Shown here piece by piece: positions 1-7,269 of a stretch of 21,595 bases of DNA (positions are counted from its first letter, which is position 1; each line of letters starts with the position of its first letter). Source of the stretch: Clostridiales bacterium UBA4080 (lineage in GTDB: Bacteria; Bacillota; Clostridia; Lachnospirales; Vallitaleaceae); contig DFYO01000013.1 in NCBI GenBank assembly GCA_002381865.1, forward strand, positions 1-21,595. The letters are read 5' to 3'. The translations under genes were made by a program, and so were the position numbers. Below the pieces are notes generated by a model, which searched no databases, was not told where the DNA came from, and saw only the letters and a program-made list of their open reading frames with translations.

Positions 1-300
1 AAAAGAGATTTACCTTTCACAACTGGCAAATGGATAGGTATATTGGCAACTGCATTCATTGTGATTTCTATACCAATTAATATTTTAGGTATTATTATGA
101 AGCACAGTATTAATGATGAGGTATATACTAGCTATGTAGTGGGTAATATGATTGGGGAATTTGTTTTTCCGTTTATTATTGGGGGCGTCATATGGGTAAT
201 GATGAGAAAGAAATATAATATTATTATTACGTTAGCGATGCCGGTATTAGTGCTGTCACTTATCAGTTTTATGCAGAGCTTTGGTTCTATATTCAAGTGA
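1..300 (+). CDS. C-terminal part of an integral membrane protein (gene cut by window edge)
   Basis: The reading frame is open from base 1 to the TGA at 298-300, giving 99 residues, so the true start lies outside the window. A TTG at 43 could serve as a start but has no Shine-Dalgarno sequence, and the codons before it read on without a stop, so a partial gene is more likely. About three hydrophobic stretches are visible (roughly residues 12-33, 45-70 and 75-95), separated by short polar loops such as MRKKYN. I recognise no family motif. The next gene, at 416 on the same strand, is also a membrane protein, so the two may belong to one membrane-protein cluster. A transporter subunit or uncharacterised membrane protein would both fit. 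Confidence 0.6.
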   Translation, partial: KRDLPFTTGKWIGILATAFIVISIPINILGIIMKHSINDEVYTSYVVGNMIGEFVFPFIIGGVIWVMMRKKYNIIITLAMPVLVLSLISFMQSFGSIFK

Positions 301-415
301 GCAAGATTGAGTTGATAGGGTTGATAAATGGGATGGAATAATTACTTCGCAAAGTTGTTTGAAGAGTAAATTGACGATTTATGGTTAAATAAAAAATATT
401 TTTGGAGGATTTGAT

Positions 416-1174
416 ATGAACGATTTTAGAATAGGAGATATACTGAGAATTTCTATTGATACATATAAAAAAAGATGGAAGATACTACTTTTGGTAAGTA
501 TAATTAGTACAATTATTTCTGCCTTTGTTGAGATATTCGGAATTATTGTCACCTCAATGGAAATATCATCGCTACAAATTTTATTGATGATTGTTTATCT
601 GGCCTTAATGATAATTAGTATATACTTTACAGCTAGGTTATTTGTAACTATGGTAATCGCATCAAGTAATTCGTTAAGGGATGAAGAGATAAGATTATCT
701 CAAAGCTATAAGGAGGCAAAGAATAGGACGTGGAGGTATATTGGGATATCAATTTTATTCGGACTGATATTATTTATACCGATACTGCTGACTTATAGTG
801 GAATTTCTGGGGATATACCATGGGTGATTAGAGTGGGGCTTTTAACTTTCGGGTTGTTGCCAACAGTTTATTTGGTTACAATATTTTATTTCTCCACCTA
901 TGCTGCCGTATTGTGTCCTAAAGAAACAAGCGTGTTTACATATAGCAAACAACTAGTAAAAGGTAATTTTTTTAAAGTGTTTATACTTATATTAATACCT
1001 ATTGCAATCATGGCTCCGGCAAATGTGTGCGATTTTTACCGATATTTGGATACAACAAGCATTGGAGTTCAACTTGGCTATTCTTTTTTAAAAATGATAC
1101 TGAATATGCTGCTTGTACCATTTGCATCGTTACTCGCTGTAGCTTCTATGGAAAGATTGGCAAAAACAGAATAG
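416..1174 (+). CDS. Polytopic membrane protein of unknown function
   Basis: A 252-residue protein starting at ATG 416 with a good Shine-Dalgarno sequence (GGAGG at 404-408, seven bases upstream). The N-terminus (MNDFRIGDILRISIDTYKKR) is a short amphipathic cytoplasmic segment that leads into about six hydrophobic helices. This layout resembles the uncharacterised bacterial membrane domains annotated as DUF975 or as the glycerophosphodiester phosphodiesterase membrane domain. No catalytic residues are evident and there is no phosphodiesterase domain. TTGACG at 371-376 could be a -35 element, but no convincing -10 follows it. The gene converges on the MFS gene at 1388-2590, with a structured stretch between them. 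That it is a real membrane protein is secure; a function cannot be given. Confidence 0.75.
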   Translation: MNDFRIGDILRISIDTYKKRWKILLLVSIISTIISAFVEIFGIIVTSMEISSLQILLMIVYLALMIISIYFTARLFVTMVIASSNSLRDEEIRLSQSYKEAKNRTWRYIGISILFGLILFIPILLTYSGISGDIPWVIRVGLLTFGLLPTVYLVTIFYFSTYAAVLCPKETSVFTYSKQLVKGNFFKVFILILIPIAIMAPANVCDFYRYLDTTSIGVQLGYSFLKMILNMLLVPFASLLAVASMERLAKTE

Positions 1175-1229
1175 AGTTCTTAACTTCACAGAAAGGTCAA
1201 TTAGAAAAAATACAAACTAGAACAAACAC

Positions 1230-1340
1230 ACTATAGTAGCCTTTGAGGAAGAGTTCCTTGAAGCTAGGAAGACCTTGTAAATTTGCCTGAAATACCGACT
1301 TCCCTTAGCTACAACAGAGCAGAGAAGGGAGCGTTTTCTT
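1230..1340. other. G+C-elevated structured intergenic element, possible attenuator or small RNA
   Basis: About 44 percent G+C over 1231-1340 by hand count, clearly above its surroundings. Visible pairings: GTAGC 1236-1240 with GCTAC 1308-1312, GGAAG 1247-1251 with CTTCC 1299-1303, and TTCCT 1254-1258 with AGGAA 1266-1270 (7-base loop). TCCCTT 1301-1306 can instead pair with AAGGGA 1325-1330, which is followed by GCGTTTTCTT, a weak terminator-like end on the + strand. The second fold uses bases needed for the first. The element lies between two convergent genes, so it could be the 3' end of the 416-1174 transcript or a free-standing RNA. I see no confident promoter. On the minus strand the region is also open in one frame for about 40 codons without a Shine-Dalgarno sequence. 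Confidence 0.4.
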
Positions 1341-1387
1341 CAAACTTTCTATATTTTTTATATGATATAGATGCTAAAGTGTTTTTG

Positions 1388-2590
1388 TTAATCTATGGAG
1401 ATGATTTCCGCAGGAGAACTCGGTTTTTTAACCATAAGCATCAATAGAGCTGAAAATACTGCGCAGCCTGATGATATATAGAAGGCAGTAATTAAGGTAG
1501 TTGCATCTCTAAGTATTGGTCCGGCTAACGCTGCACAACCGTAGGCAATAAAGATCAAGCCATAATTAGCACCAAGATTTTTGGTTCCAAAGAAATCTGC
1601 ACAGATTACCGGATAAACTGCTAAAAAGCCGCCAAAGCAAAATGCAATCAATGCCAATAAAATAAAGAAGCTAATATAGGTTAGAGGAATTATGGCAAGA
1701 AGAGCCATTGCTATTGCAGTAATTATAAACATTATAAGGATTGATTTAACACGTCCAAGCTTGTCTGAAATGACTCCCCAGGATAATCTTCCTCCTGCAT
1801 TGAAGAGTGCAAGCACAGTTACTGCATTTGCAGCGGCAAGAGGAGTAAGCTTTGCCATTTCAACACCTATATCCTTAGCAAGTCCGATTACAAGCAAACC
1901 GCTAATACATGCAAAAAAATAAGTAACCCAAAGCAGATAAAACGGAAGAGTTTTAATCATTTGAGAAGAGGTGAAATCAGCAGAAAGGGATGTTTTGGTG
2001 GAGCTGGCTTGAATAGTATCCTCAGGAGCCGGAAGTACAAGCAGCTGCGCACCTGCAACAACCAATACTCCGAAAATAATACCCAAATATAAAAAGGTTT
2101 CAGAAACTCCCTTTGAAGCCAACAGGTTTACAATAATTCCCTTAAAAACAAGACTTCCAAGACCAAAGGCTCCAACTGCAATACCGGTTATTAAACCACG
2201 ATTTTTAGGAAACCATTTTACGCAGGTGGAAAGAGGACATACATAAGCAGTTCCTACTCCGGCACCTCCGATAACTCCATAAAACAGATATAGCTGAGTT
2301 AAGGTAGTTGCCTTGCTTGCCAAGATAAGACCAGTACCAAGCATTAATCCGCCGACAGTTGCAACAATACGCGGGCCGAATTTATCCTGCATTTTACCTG
2401 AAATAATTGTAGTAAAGGCAAATACAAAAATGGTAATTGAAAAGGTTTTTACAACAGCTGATGCCTCCCAGCCAAATTTGTCTACAAGGGGCTGGTTAAA
2501 AAGGCTCCAGGTATAAATAGCACCAAGACATATTTGAAGCAAAATTGTACCAGCAACTACTAGCCATTTCGTGATATTTTTTTGTTTCAT
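1388..2590 (-). CDS. MFS transporter, oxalate/formate antiporter (OFA) type
   Basis: A 400-residue polytopic protein with about 12 hydrophobic helices, the normal size for the major facilitator superfamily. The first helix ends in LGAIYTWSLF, the signature-like start of OFA-family members (the group containing oxalate:formate antiporter OxlT and several monocarboxylate carriers), and GKMQDKFGPR matches the loop 2-3 MFS motif. The start is ATG at 2590, preceded on its strand by TGGAGGATT as Shine-Dalgarno sequence. The likely promoter is the extended -10 at 2629-2634. The gene stands alone, divergent from the lipoprotein gene and convergent with the 416-1174 gene. The substrate is probably a small carboxylate such as lactate, formate or oxalate; this is inferred from the family only. 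No oxalate-degradation genes are in the window. Confidence 0.88.
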   Translation of the reverse strand: MKQKNITKWLVVAGTILLQICLGAIYTWSLFNQPLVDKFGWEASAVVKTFSITIFVFAFTTIISGKMQDKFGPRIVATVGGLMLGTGLILASKATTLTQLYLFYGVIGGAGVGTAYVCPLSTCVKWFPKNRGLITGIAVGAFGLGSLVFKGIIVNLLASKGVSETFLYLGIIFGVLVVAGAQLLVLPAPEDTIQASSTKTSLSADFTSSQMIKTLPFYLLWVTYFFACISGLLVIGLAKDIGVEMAKLTPLAAANAVTVLALFNAGGRLSWGVISDKLGRVKSILIMFIITAIAMALLAIIPLTYISFFILLALIAFCFGGFLAVYPVICADFFGTKNLGANYGLIFIAYGCAALAGPILRDATTLITAFYISSGCAVFSALLMLMVKKPSSPAEIISID

Positions 2591-2628
2591 GAATAATCCT
2601 CCATAGATATATTATGTTAACTTAAAAT

Positions 2629-2657
2629 ATTGTATCATGGAGTGAAAAAAAGTTCTA
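2629..2657 (-). promoter_or_regulatory. Promoter for the MFS transporter
   Basis: Reading the minus strand, TGATACAAT forms an extended -10 (TACAAT at 2634-2629) with a weak -35 (TAGAAC) 17 bases upstream. It lies about 40 bases before the ATG at 2590. Confidence 0.5.
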
Positions 2658-2730
2658 CAAAATTTTTCGAATAATAATAACAAGTTAAAGCTAAAAATAC
2701 AGTTAATTATAAATTATATTACAATACTAC

Positions 2731-2759
2731 TTGTTAAAGTGGCTCTATAATTATACAAT
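2731..2759 (+). promoter_or_regulatory. Promoter for the lipoprotein gene
   Basis: TTGTTA (2731-2736), a 17-base spacer and TACAAT (2754-2759). The leader of about 75 bases before ATG 2842 carries AGGAGGGG as the ribosome binding site. Confidence 0.55.
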
Positions 2760-2841
2760 AAAAGAGGCTAACTTACTTTTTTAAATACTGCAAAAAAGCA
2801 TATTTAAGTAAGAGAGCGAATAATAATTCAGGAGGGGCTTT

Positions 2842-3480
2842 ATGAAGAAAAGAATATTAGTAATTGGAATGGTTTTGGTAATGAGCTTGACACTTTCTTC
2901 TTGCAAATTAGTTGATAAGCTTAAAAAAGAGAAGGAAACTAACGAAGAGATTACAACGGAAGCAACAAATGAAAAAAAAGAGGCAAGTCAGGAAAAAATA
3001 ACAGAGCCAGCAAAAGAAAAAAAAGGGGCTTTAGAGCTTGAGAATGGAAAGCTTCAAGTAGATCAAGACAATATTGAAGCATTATTTAAGCTTAAATACA
3101 AAGAAATATTTGATGTTTTCAAAGGGGAATATACAGAAGATTATTATAATGGAGCAAAGTATGTTTCCTTTAAGGAAAGTAATGTTGCGCTATTATTTAA
3201 TGAGATAGACTTTGATACTGACAAAATCAAGGAGGATGCAAAGGTTGTTGGAGTAATGATGGGAGGAAAATCTACTGCATTTGGTATTATGCAGGGAATG
3301 TATCCGCCAGAAATCAAATCGATATTAGGAAATCCTAAATCAGAGGGAGAGGATTTATCAGGTGAGGGCTTTGACTGGGGAATGGATTATGAAATAAATA
3401 ATTACTGGATTCATCTTGGAATGGATGCAGAAAACCAGCCAATTCAATCAATAGAAATCTATCCTGTAAAAAACTATTAA
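2842..3480 (+). CDS. Secreted lipoprotein of unknown function, possibly DUF4309-like
   Basis: A 212-residue protein with a lipoprotein signal: KKR, a hydrophobic stretch, then lipobox LSSC with the lipidated cysteine at residue 21. A charged Lys/Glu/Thr-rich linker (about residues 23-65) leads to a globular domain of about 145 residues. The C-terminal part reads as a helix with a GMYPPEIKSILGNP turn, then Trp/Tyr-rich beta strands and a DAENQPIQSIEIY end. That helix-then-sheet pattern is shared by BamE/SmpA-like and DUF4309 (Bacillus YjgB-like) domains; I infer similarity of fold, not function. It should be anchored on the outer face of the membrane. A strong AGGAGGGG precedes the ATG, a promoter lies at 2731-2759 and a terminator follows at 3501, so it is a single-gene unit. 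Confidence 0.8.
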   Translation: MKKRILVIGMVLVMSLTLSSCKLVDKLKKEKETNEEITTEATNEKKEASQEKITEPAKEKKGALELENGKLQVDQDNIEALFKLKYKEIFDVFKGEYTEDYYNGAKYVSFKESNVALLFNEIDFDTDKIKEDAKVVGVMMGGKSTAFGIMQGMYPPEIKSILGNPKSEGEDLSGEGFDWGMDYEINNYWIHLGMDAENQPIQSIEIYPVKNY

Positions 3481-3500
3481 TAGATATGAGTTCTAAAATT

Positions 3501-3532
3501 AAAAAGGAAATCCGATAAGGATTTCCTTTTTT
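3501..3532 (+). terminator. Intrinsic terminator of the lipoprotein gene
   Basis: A perfect 13-bp stem (3501-3513 with 3519-3531) around loop GATAA, with the 3' arm running into six T residues. The A/T flanks make it usable on both strands. Confidence 0.9.
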
Positions 3533-3535
3533 AAT

Positions 3536-3617
3536 ATAATAGGAAAGTTCGTCTTGCTTGCAAGAGACCAAACTTTTCTATTATACAAGAAACGCGTTCA
3601 CCGAACGCTATTCTTGT
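3536..3617. repeat. Two adjoining compound hairpins between convergent genes
   Basis: Hairpin A: 14-base arms 3536-3549 and 3571-3584, complementary throughout apart from one G.T wobble, enclosing a second small stem TCTTG (3552-3556) with CAAGA (3561-3565). Hairpin B starts at the next base: ACAAGAA (3585-3591) with TTCTTGT (3611-3617), a 2x2 internal loop, then GCGTTC (3594-3599) with GAACGC (3603-3608) and loop ACC. Hairpin B touches the stop codon of the minus-strand gene at 3617. Neither hairpin is followed by a T run on either strand, so they do not look like ordinary terminators. A repetitive palindromic element or RNA 3'-end stabiliser would fit. Confidence 0.6.
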
Positions 3618-3832
3618 TAATCTTCCCAGTATTCAACAAAGGTTTTGTACGCAATCCATATATAACATAATATATAAATAATCCATAATAAAGGTGCAAG
3701 TTTTTTGAAAAGCTTTGAAAATTGAGCCCCTATTATTATTCCAAGGGTTAACAGGGCTGTTTTGAAAAAAGCAAAATCCCAAACAGTGTATTTTGAAGCC
3801 GAATTCATAATATTGTTTATAAATTGTTGCAT
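3617..3832 (-). CDS. Small two-helix membrane protein
   Basis: A 71-residue protein with an excellent Shine-Dalgarno sequence (AAGGAGGG on the minus strand, eight bases before the ATG) and an extended -10 promoter (TGTTATAAT) 47 bases upstream, so it is very probably expressed. The N-terminal 20 residues (MQQFINNIMNSASKYTVWDF) are amphipathic. Two hydrophobic helices follow (about 22-40 and 46-64), joined by the basic turn KLFKKLAP, with an acidic end YWED. Short clostridial proteins of this shape are often labelled 'permease of phosphate ABC transporter', for which nothing here gives support. It is a single gene, ending in the hairpin pair at 3536-3617. Its function is unknown. Confidence 0.75.
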   Translation of the reverse strand: MQQFINNIMNSASKYTVWDFAFFKTALLTLGIIIGAQFSKLFKKLAPLLWIIYILCYIWIAYKTFVEYWED

Positions 3833-3878
3833 AAATAGCCCTCCTTAAAAAGATGATTAATAGTTATTTTATACTATT

Positions 3879-3887
3879 ATTATAACA
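3879..3887 (-). promoter_or_regulatory. Extended -10 promoter of the 71-aa membrane protein gene
   Basis: On the minus strand TGTTATAAT gives TG plus a consensus TATAAT (3884-3879). There is no good -35, which is usual for extended -10 promoters. Confidence 0.6.
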
Positions 3888-3940
3888 CAGAATAGCATGT
3901 AAACAGGAAAAAAGTATATCGTAAAATTACAATATACAGA

Positions 3941-3969
3941 TTGACAATTTATAATACGGATGCTATATT
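3941..3969 (+). promoter_or_regulatory. Strong promoter of the split permease genes
   Basis: Consensus TTGACA (3941-3946), a 17-base spacer ending in TGC, and TATATT (3964-3969): a near-perfect housekeeping promoter with an extended -10, about 40 bases before ATG 4008. Confidence 0.85.
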
Positions 3970-4007
3970 AATAGAAGCTAATATATTATTAGAGAAAAGG
4001 AGTTCGT

Positions 4008-4493
4008 ATGAGTAATATAGTTTTATATTCGATAACAGTATTTTTGTTGATTATTTCTTTTGTTAAAAGCAAAGAAAAAACAAAAAAAGCTTTAAAAAAA
4101 GCATGGAAGGCGTTTGAAAATATAATGCCCCAGTTTTTAGGTATAATAATAATGATTGGTATTATCCTTTCAATAGTAGATACTGATTTTATTTCTCAGA
4201 TAATCGGAAAAGAATCTGGATGGTTAGGAGTAGTTCTAGGAAGCTTAGTAGGAGCTATTACCCTTATACCGGGATTTATTGCTTTTCCAACTGCAGATAT
4301 GCTTTTAGACTCGGGAGCAGGATTAATGCAGATAGGGGCCTTTGTTTCGAGCCTTATGATGGTAGGAGTAGTAACTATACCAGTTGAAATTCAGTACTTT
4401 GGTAAAAAAGTTACTATTCTAAGGAATGTTTTTGCTTACTTGTTTTCATTTGTTGTTGCGATTGCTATAGGATTGGTGGTGGGTGGATTATGA
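4008..4493 (+). CDS. Permease half-protein 1, YraQ/DUF318 (ArsP_1) type
   Basis: A 161-residue protein with one N-terminal helix, a basic cytoplasmic loop (KSKEKTKKALKKAWK), then three or four helices. The segment GKESGWLGVVLGSLVGAITLIPGFIAFPTADMLL is cut here only in description: its key features are the ESG turn, the Gly-rich helix and the P-G-F..AFP motif. The same pattern recurs in the next gene, so the two encode the homologous halves of one transporter. Full-length YraQ-type permeases (UPF0718) are about twice this length. The Shine-Dalgarno sequence is AAAGGAG and a strong promoter lies at 3941-3969. The stop overlaps the next start by four bases (ATGA), which indicates translational coupling. 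The substrate is unknown; an arsenic role is documented only for some relatives. Confidence 0.78.
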   Translation: MSNIVLYSITVFLLIISFVKSKEKTKKALKKAWKAFENIMPQFLGIIIMIGIILSIVDTDFISQIIGKESGWLGVVLGSLVGAITLIPGFIAFPTADMLLDSGAGLMQIGAFVSSLMMVGVVTIPVEIQYFGKKVTILRNVFAYLFSFVVAIAIGLVVGGL

Positions 4494-5023
4494 AAAAATT
4501 GATAATTAGATATAAGCTTTTTGTTGTAATGATCTTAATATTAACAGCAATGTGGATTTTTTATCCGGAAATTGCTAAAGAGGCTAATAAGGTTATTGGC
4601 TTTAGCTTTAAAGAAATGTTACTAGTGATACCACCAGTTTTTATTTTGCTTGGCTTATTAGATGTATGGGTTTCAAGAGACACTATGATTAGATATATGG
4701 GGGAAGACTCGGGTATCAAGGGTGTAATTTTAGCATTTATTATTGGTTCATCAGCAGCAGGACCGTTGTATGGAGCATTTCCAGTGGCTGCAGTGTTTAT
4801 GAAAAAAGGTGTTAAATTCAGTAATATTATGATTTTTATTGGAGCATGGTCAACAACAAAGATACCTATGCTACTTTTTGAAATGTCCTCACTGGGCTGG
4901 GAATTTATGCTTACTAGACTATTGGTGGATATTCCGGGGATAATTATTATTGCATTTTTACTCTCAAAGGCTACAAAAAAAGAAGAAAGAGAAAGAATAT
5001 ATCAGAATGCACAGTATTTGTAA
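4490..5023 (+). CDS. Permease half-protein 2, YraQ/DUF318 (ArsP_1) type
   Basis: A 177-residue protein starting at ATG 4490 inside the stop of the preceding gene, with GGTGGGTGGA as a ribosome binding site within that gene. It has an N-terminal helix, a periplasm-like loop (YPEIAKEANK), then about four helices. The EDSGIKGV turn, the small-residue helix GSSAAGPLYGAFPVAAVF and the FIGAWSTTKIPMLLFE stretch mirror the first half-protein, and the C-terminus is basic and polar. The pair probably forms a heterodimeric membrane carrier. A strong terminator follows at 5023-5050, so the pair is an operon separate from selD downstream. A selenium or sulfur substrate is conceivable from the neighbourhood but not shown. 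Confidence 0.78.
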   Translation: MKKLIIRYKLFVVMILILTAMWIFYPEIAKEANKVIGFSFKEMLLVIPPVFILLGLLDVWVSRDTMIRYMGEDSGIKGVILAFIIGSSAAGPLYGAFPVAAVFMKKGVKFSNIMIFIGAWSTTKIPMLLFEMSSLGWEFMLTRLLVDIPGIIIIAFLLSKATKKEERERIYQNAQYL

Positions 5024-5050
5024 AAAAGTGTCCGCAAGGACACTTTTTTT
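5023..5050 (+). terminator. Intrinsic terminator of the permease operon
   Basis: An 11-bp perfect stem (5023-5033 with 5038-5048), GCAA tetraloop and a run of seven T. It begins at the last base of the stop codon. Confidence 0.92.
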
Positions 5051-5061
5051 CTGCAATCTTG

Positions 5062-5070
5062 TGATATAAT
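5062..5070 (+). promoter_or_regulatory. Extended -10 promoter of the selD operon
   Basis: TGATATAAT (TATAAT at 5065-5070) lies 12 bases after the permease terminator. The -35 position falls in the terminator's T run, so recognition rests on the extended -10. The leader before ATG 5109 is about 32 bases. Confidence 0.55.
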
Positions 5071-5108
5071 ATTAACTATAAATTATTTTTTGAAAGAGGT
5101 AGGTAATA

Positions 5109-6143
5109 ATGGAAAAAATTAAATTAACAGAATACAGTCATGGAGCAGGTTGTGGATGTAAAATATCGCCTGCAATACTTGAAAGCATTTTAAAAATAAA
5201 TCAGGGAAAAGAAAAGAGCTATCCCAATTTGTTAGTGGGTAACAGCAGTAAGGATGATGCAGCTGCCTATGATCTTGGAAATGGAACAGCAGTACTTAGC
5301 ACAACGGATTTTTTTATGCCAATAGTGGACGACCCTTATACCTTTGGAAGAATTGCAGCAACGAATGCGTTAAGTGATATTTACGCAATGGGAGGCAAGC
5401 CGCTTATGGCAATTGCAATACTTGGATGGCCTGTTAATGTACTTTCTCCTGAGATTGCAGGAGAGGTAATTGAGGGAGGTCGTTCTGTTTGTGAGGAAGC
5501 AGGGATTCCGCTTGCAGGAGGTCATTCCATTGACTCTCCGGAGCCTATTTTTGGGCTTGCGGTAACGGGCTTAGTAGACAACAGTATGCTAAAGCAAAAC
5601 AATAAAGCAGAGGCAGATTGCGAGATTTTTTTAACAAAGCCACTTGGAATTGGAATACTAACAACCGCACAAAAAAGAAAAAAAATAGAAGAGGGACATA
5701 TTGAACCTGCAATTGAGGCAATGACAACATTGAATAAAATTGGCAGCGAGATTTCACAGCTTAAGGATGTTGTGGCATTAACTGATATTACAGGCTTTGG
5801 CTTACTAGGACATTTGGGCGAGGTTTGTGAGGGAAGTGATATTTCTGCGGTAATTGAATTTGAAAAGGTACCTCTTTTGCCAAATACAAAAAAATATCTG
5901 GAAATGGATTGTGTTCCGGGAGGGACAAGAAACAATTTTAAAAGCTATGGGCATACTATTTCAGAAATGACAGAAGAGCAAAAGCTGATATTATGTGATG
6001 CACAAACCTCGGGAGGGCTTCTAGCTATTGTAAGAAAAGAAGGTGTAGAGGAATTTTTGAAAACAACTGAAAGGGAAGGACTTGAGCTTAAGCCTATTGG
6101 CTACACCTGTAGCAGAAATGACAAGCTGATTACTGTAAGATAA
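5109..6143 (+). CDS. selD: Selenide, water dikinase (selenophosphate synthetase)
   Basis: A 344-residue cytoplasmic enzyme that converts selenide and ATP to selenophosphate, AMP and phosphate. The N-terminus SHGAGCGCK aligns with the E. coli SelD active-site segment: Cys15 corresponds to the catalytic Cys17 and Lys18 to Lys20. Cysteine, not a UGA-encoded selenocysteine, occupies the active position. Other family marks are GNSSKDDAAAYDLG, the STTDFF metal/nucleotide loop, ATNALSDIYAMGG and AGGHSID. The C-terminal half carries TDITGFGLLGH and SGGLL. Length is normal for the family (about 345). ATG 5109 is preceded by AAAGAGGT. The next gene, 18 bases on, is mnmH, the consumer of selenophosphate, so 2-selenouridine synthesis is the immediate use. 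No selA, selB or selC is in the window. Confidence 0.97.
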   Translation: MEKIKLTEYSHGAGCGCKISPAILESILKINQGKEKSYPNLLVGNSSKDDAAAYDLGNGTAVLSTTDFFMPIVDDPYTFGRIAATNALSDIYAMGGKPLMAIAILGWPVNVLSPEIAGEVIEGGRSVCEEAGIPLAGGHSIDSPEPIFGLAVTGLVDNSMLKQNNKAEADCEIFLTKPLGIGILTTAQKRKKIEEGHIEPAIEAMTTLNKIGSEISQLKDVVALTDITGFGLLGHLGEVCEGSDISAVIEFEKVPLLPNTKKYLEMDCVPGGTRNNFKSYGHTISEMTEEQKLILCDAQTSGGLLAIVRKEGVEEFLKTTEREGLELKPIGYTCSRNDKLITVR

Positions 6144-6161
6144 ATCCGAAGGGAAATAGAT

Positions 6162-7268
6162 TTGTATATGAAAACATGGAATGATTTTAAAAAAATTGTT
6201 ATTGAAGAAATACCTCTTATTGACGTAAGGGCTCCAATAGAATTTGAAAAGGGTGCATTTATAAATGCTGTAAACCTTCCTCTCATGACAGATGAAGAAC
6301 GAAAAAAGGTTGGTATATGCTATAAGGAGCATGGAAATGAAAAGGCAGTAAAGCTAGGGCATAGATTGGTAGCTGGAGAAGTAAAAGAACAAAGAGTTCA
6401 GGCATGGAAAAACCATTTAATTAATAAACCGGATAGTATTGTATATTGCTTTAGAGGGGGGCTTAGATCTCAGATTACTCAAGAATGGATTTTTCAAGCA
6501 ACCGGCAATGAAATTGCTAGAATCGAAGGAGGCTTTAAAGCCTTTAGAAATTATCTATTTGAGGCATTGAAGCCGGAAAATATTAAGGCGAAGCCGATAC
6601 TTATAGGAGGCTGTACAGGAGCTGGAAAAACTATTTTATTAAACAAGCTTAACAATGCAATTGATCTTGAAGCTTTAGCAAATCACAGAGGCTCTTCATT
6701 TGGCAACAAAATATCTGCTCAGCCGCCACAAATTCAATTTGAGAATGACCTGGCATATAGAATAATTCAAAATGAAAATAAAAATTACAAATATATGCTG
6801 GTTGAAGATGAGGGCAGGAATGTAGGAAGATGTATGATTCCCAAAGAGCTTGCTGAATTTTTTAAAGCAGGAGAGCTAATAGTATTAGAAGCTTCAATGG
6901 AAAAACGAGTTCAAAATACTATGAAGGAATATGTTGTGGATTCTCAAAAGGATTATATTTCAGTATATGGCTTTGAACAGGGAATTGAAAAATGGAAAGA
7001 CTATATTGGCGGAAGCATTAAAAGAATCAAAAACCGTCTTGGCGGAGATCGCTTTGTACTAGTGAATAAGCTTTTCGAGGATGCAATAGAAAAACAGCTT
7101 AAGACGGATACAATTGAAGGACATGAAGTCTGGATTGAATTTTTGCTTAGGGATTATTACGACCCTATGTATCAATATCAAATTAAAAACACTAAAACTG
7201 ATATATTGTTTCAAGGAACAGAAGAGGAAGTTTTACAGCTTCTCAAAGAAAAATCAATAGGAGAATAA
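6162..7268 (+). CDS. mnmH: tRNA 2-selenouridine synthase
   Basis: MnmH (SelU/YbbB) converts 2-thiouridine at the wobble base of Lys, Glu and Gln tRNAs to 2-selenouridine using selenophosphate. With TTG 6162 as residue 1 there are 368 residues (E. coli 364). The rhodanese domain is at about 15-135, with PLIDVRAPIEFEKGA and the active loop CFRGGLRSQ (Cys96), followed by EGGFKAFR. The C-terminal P-loop domain has Walker A GGCTGAGKT (149-157), the HRGSSFG segment and the conserved YYDPMYQYQ near the end. GAAGGG at 6148-6153 is eight bases from TTG 6162 but fourteen from ATG 6168, so I prefer TTG; ATG would shorten the protein by two residues. It is co-transcribed with selD and has no terminator before the next gene. 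Confidence 0.96.
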   Translation: MYMKTWNDFKKIVIEEIPLIDVRAPIEFEKGAFINAVNLPLMTDEERKKVGICYKEHGNEKAVKLGHRLVAGEVKEQRVQAWKNHLINKPDSIVYCFRGGLRSQITQEWIFQATGNEIARIEGGFKAFRNYLFEALKPENIKAKPILIGGCTGAGKTILLNKLNNAIDLEALANHRGSSFGNKISAQPPQIQFENDLAYRIIQNENKNYKYMLVEDEGRNVGRCMIPKELAEFFKAGELIVLEASMEKRVQNTMKEYVVDSQKDYISVYGFEQGIEKWKDYIGGSIKRIKNRLGGDRFVLVNKLFEDAIEKQLKTDTIEGHEVWIEFLLRDYYDPMYQYQIKNTKTDILFQGTEEEVLQLLKEKSIGE

Positions 7269-7269
7269 A

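Noticed and set aside
1388..2590. Oxalate metabolism locus
   Set aside because: Only the transporter resembles the oxalate/formate family; no oxalate-degrading enzyme genes are present.
5109..5165. Selenocysteine-containing SelD
   Set aside because: The active-site codon reads TGT (Cys15); no in-frame TGA is needed.
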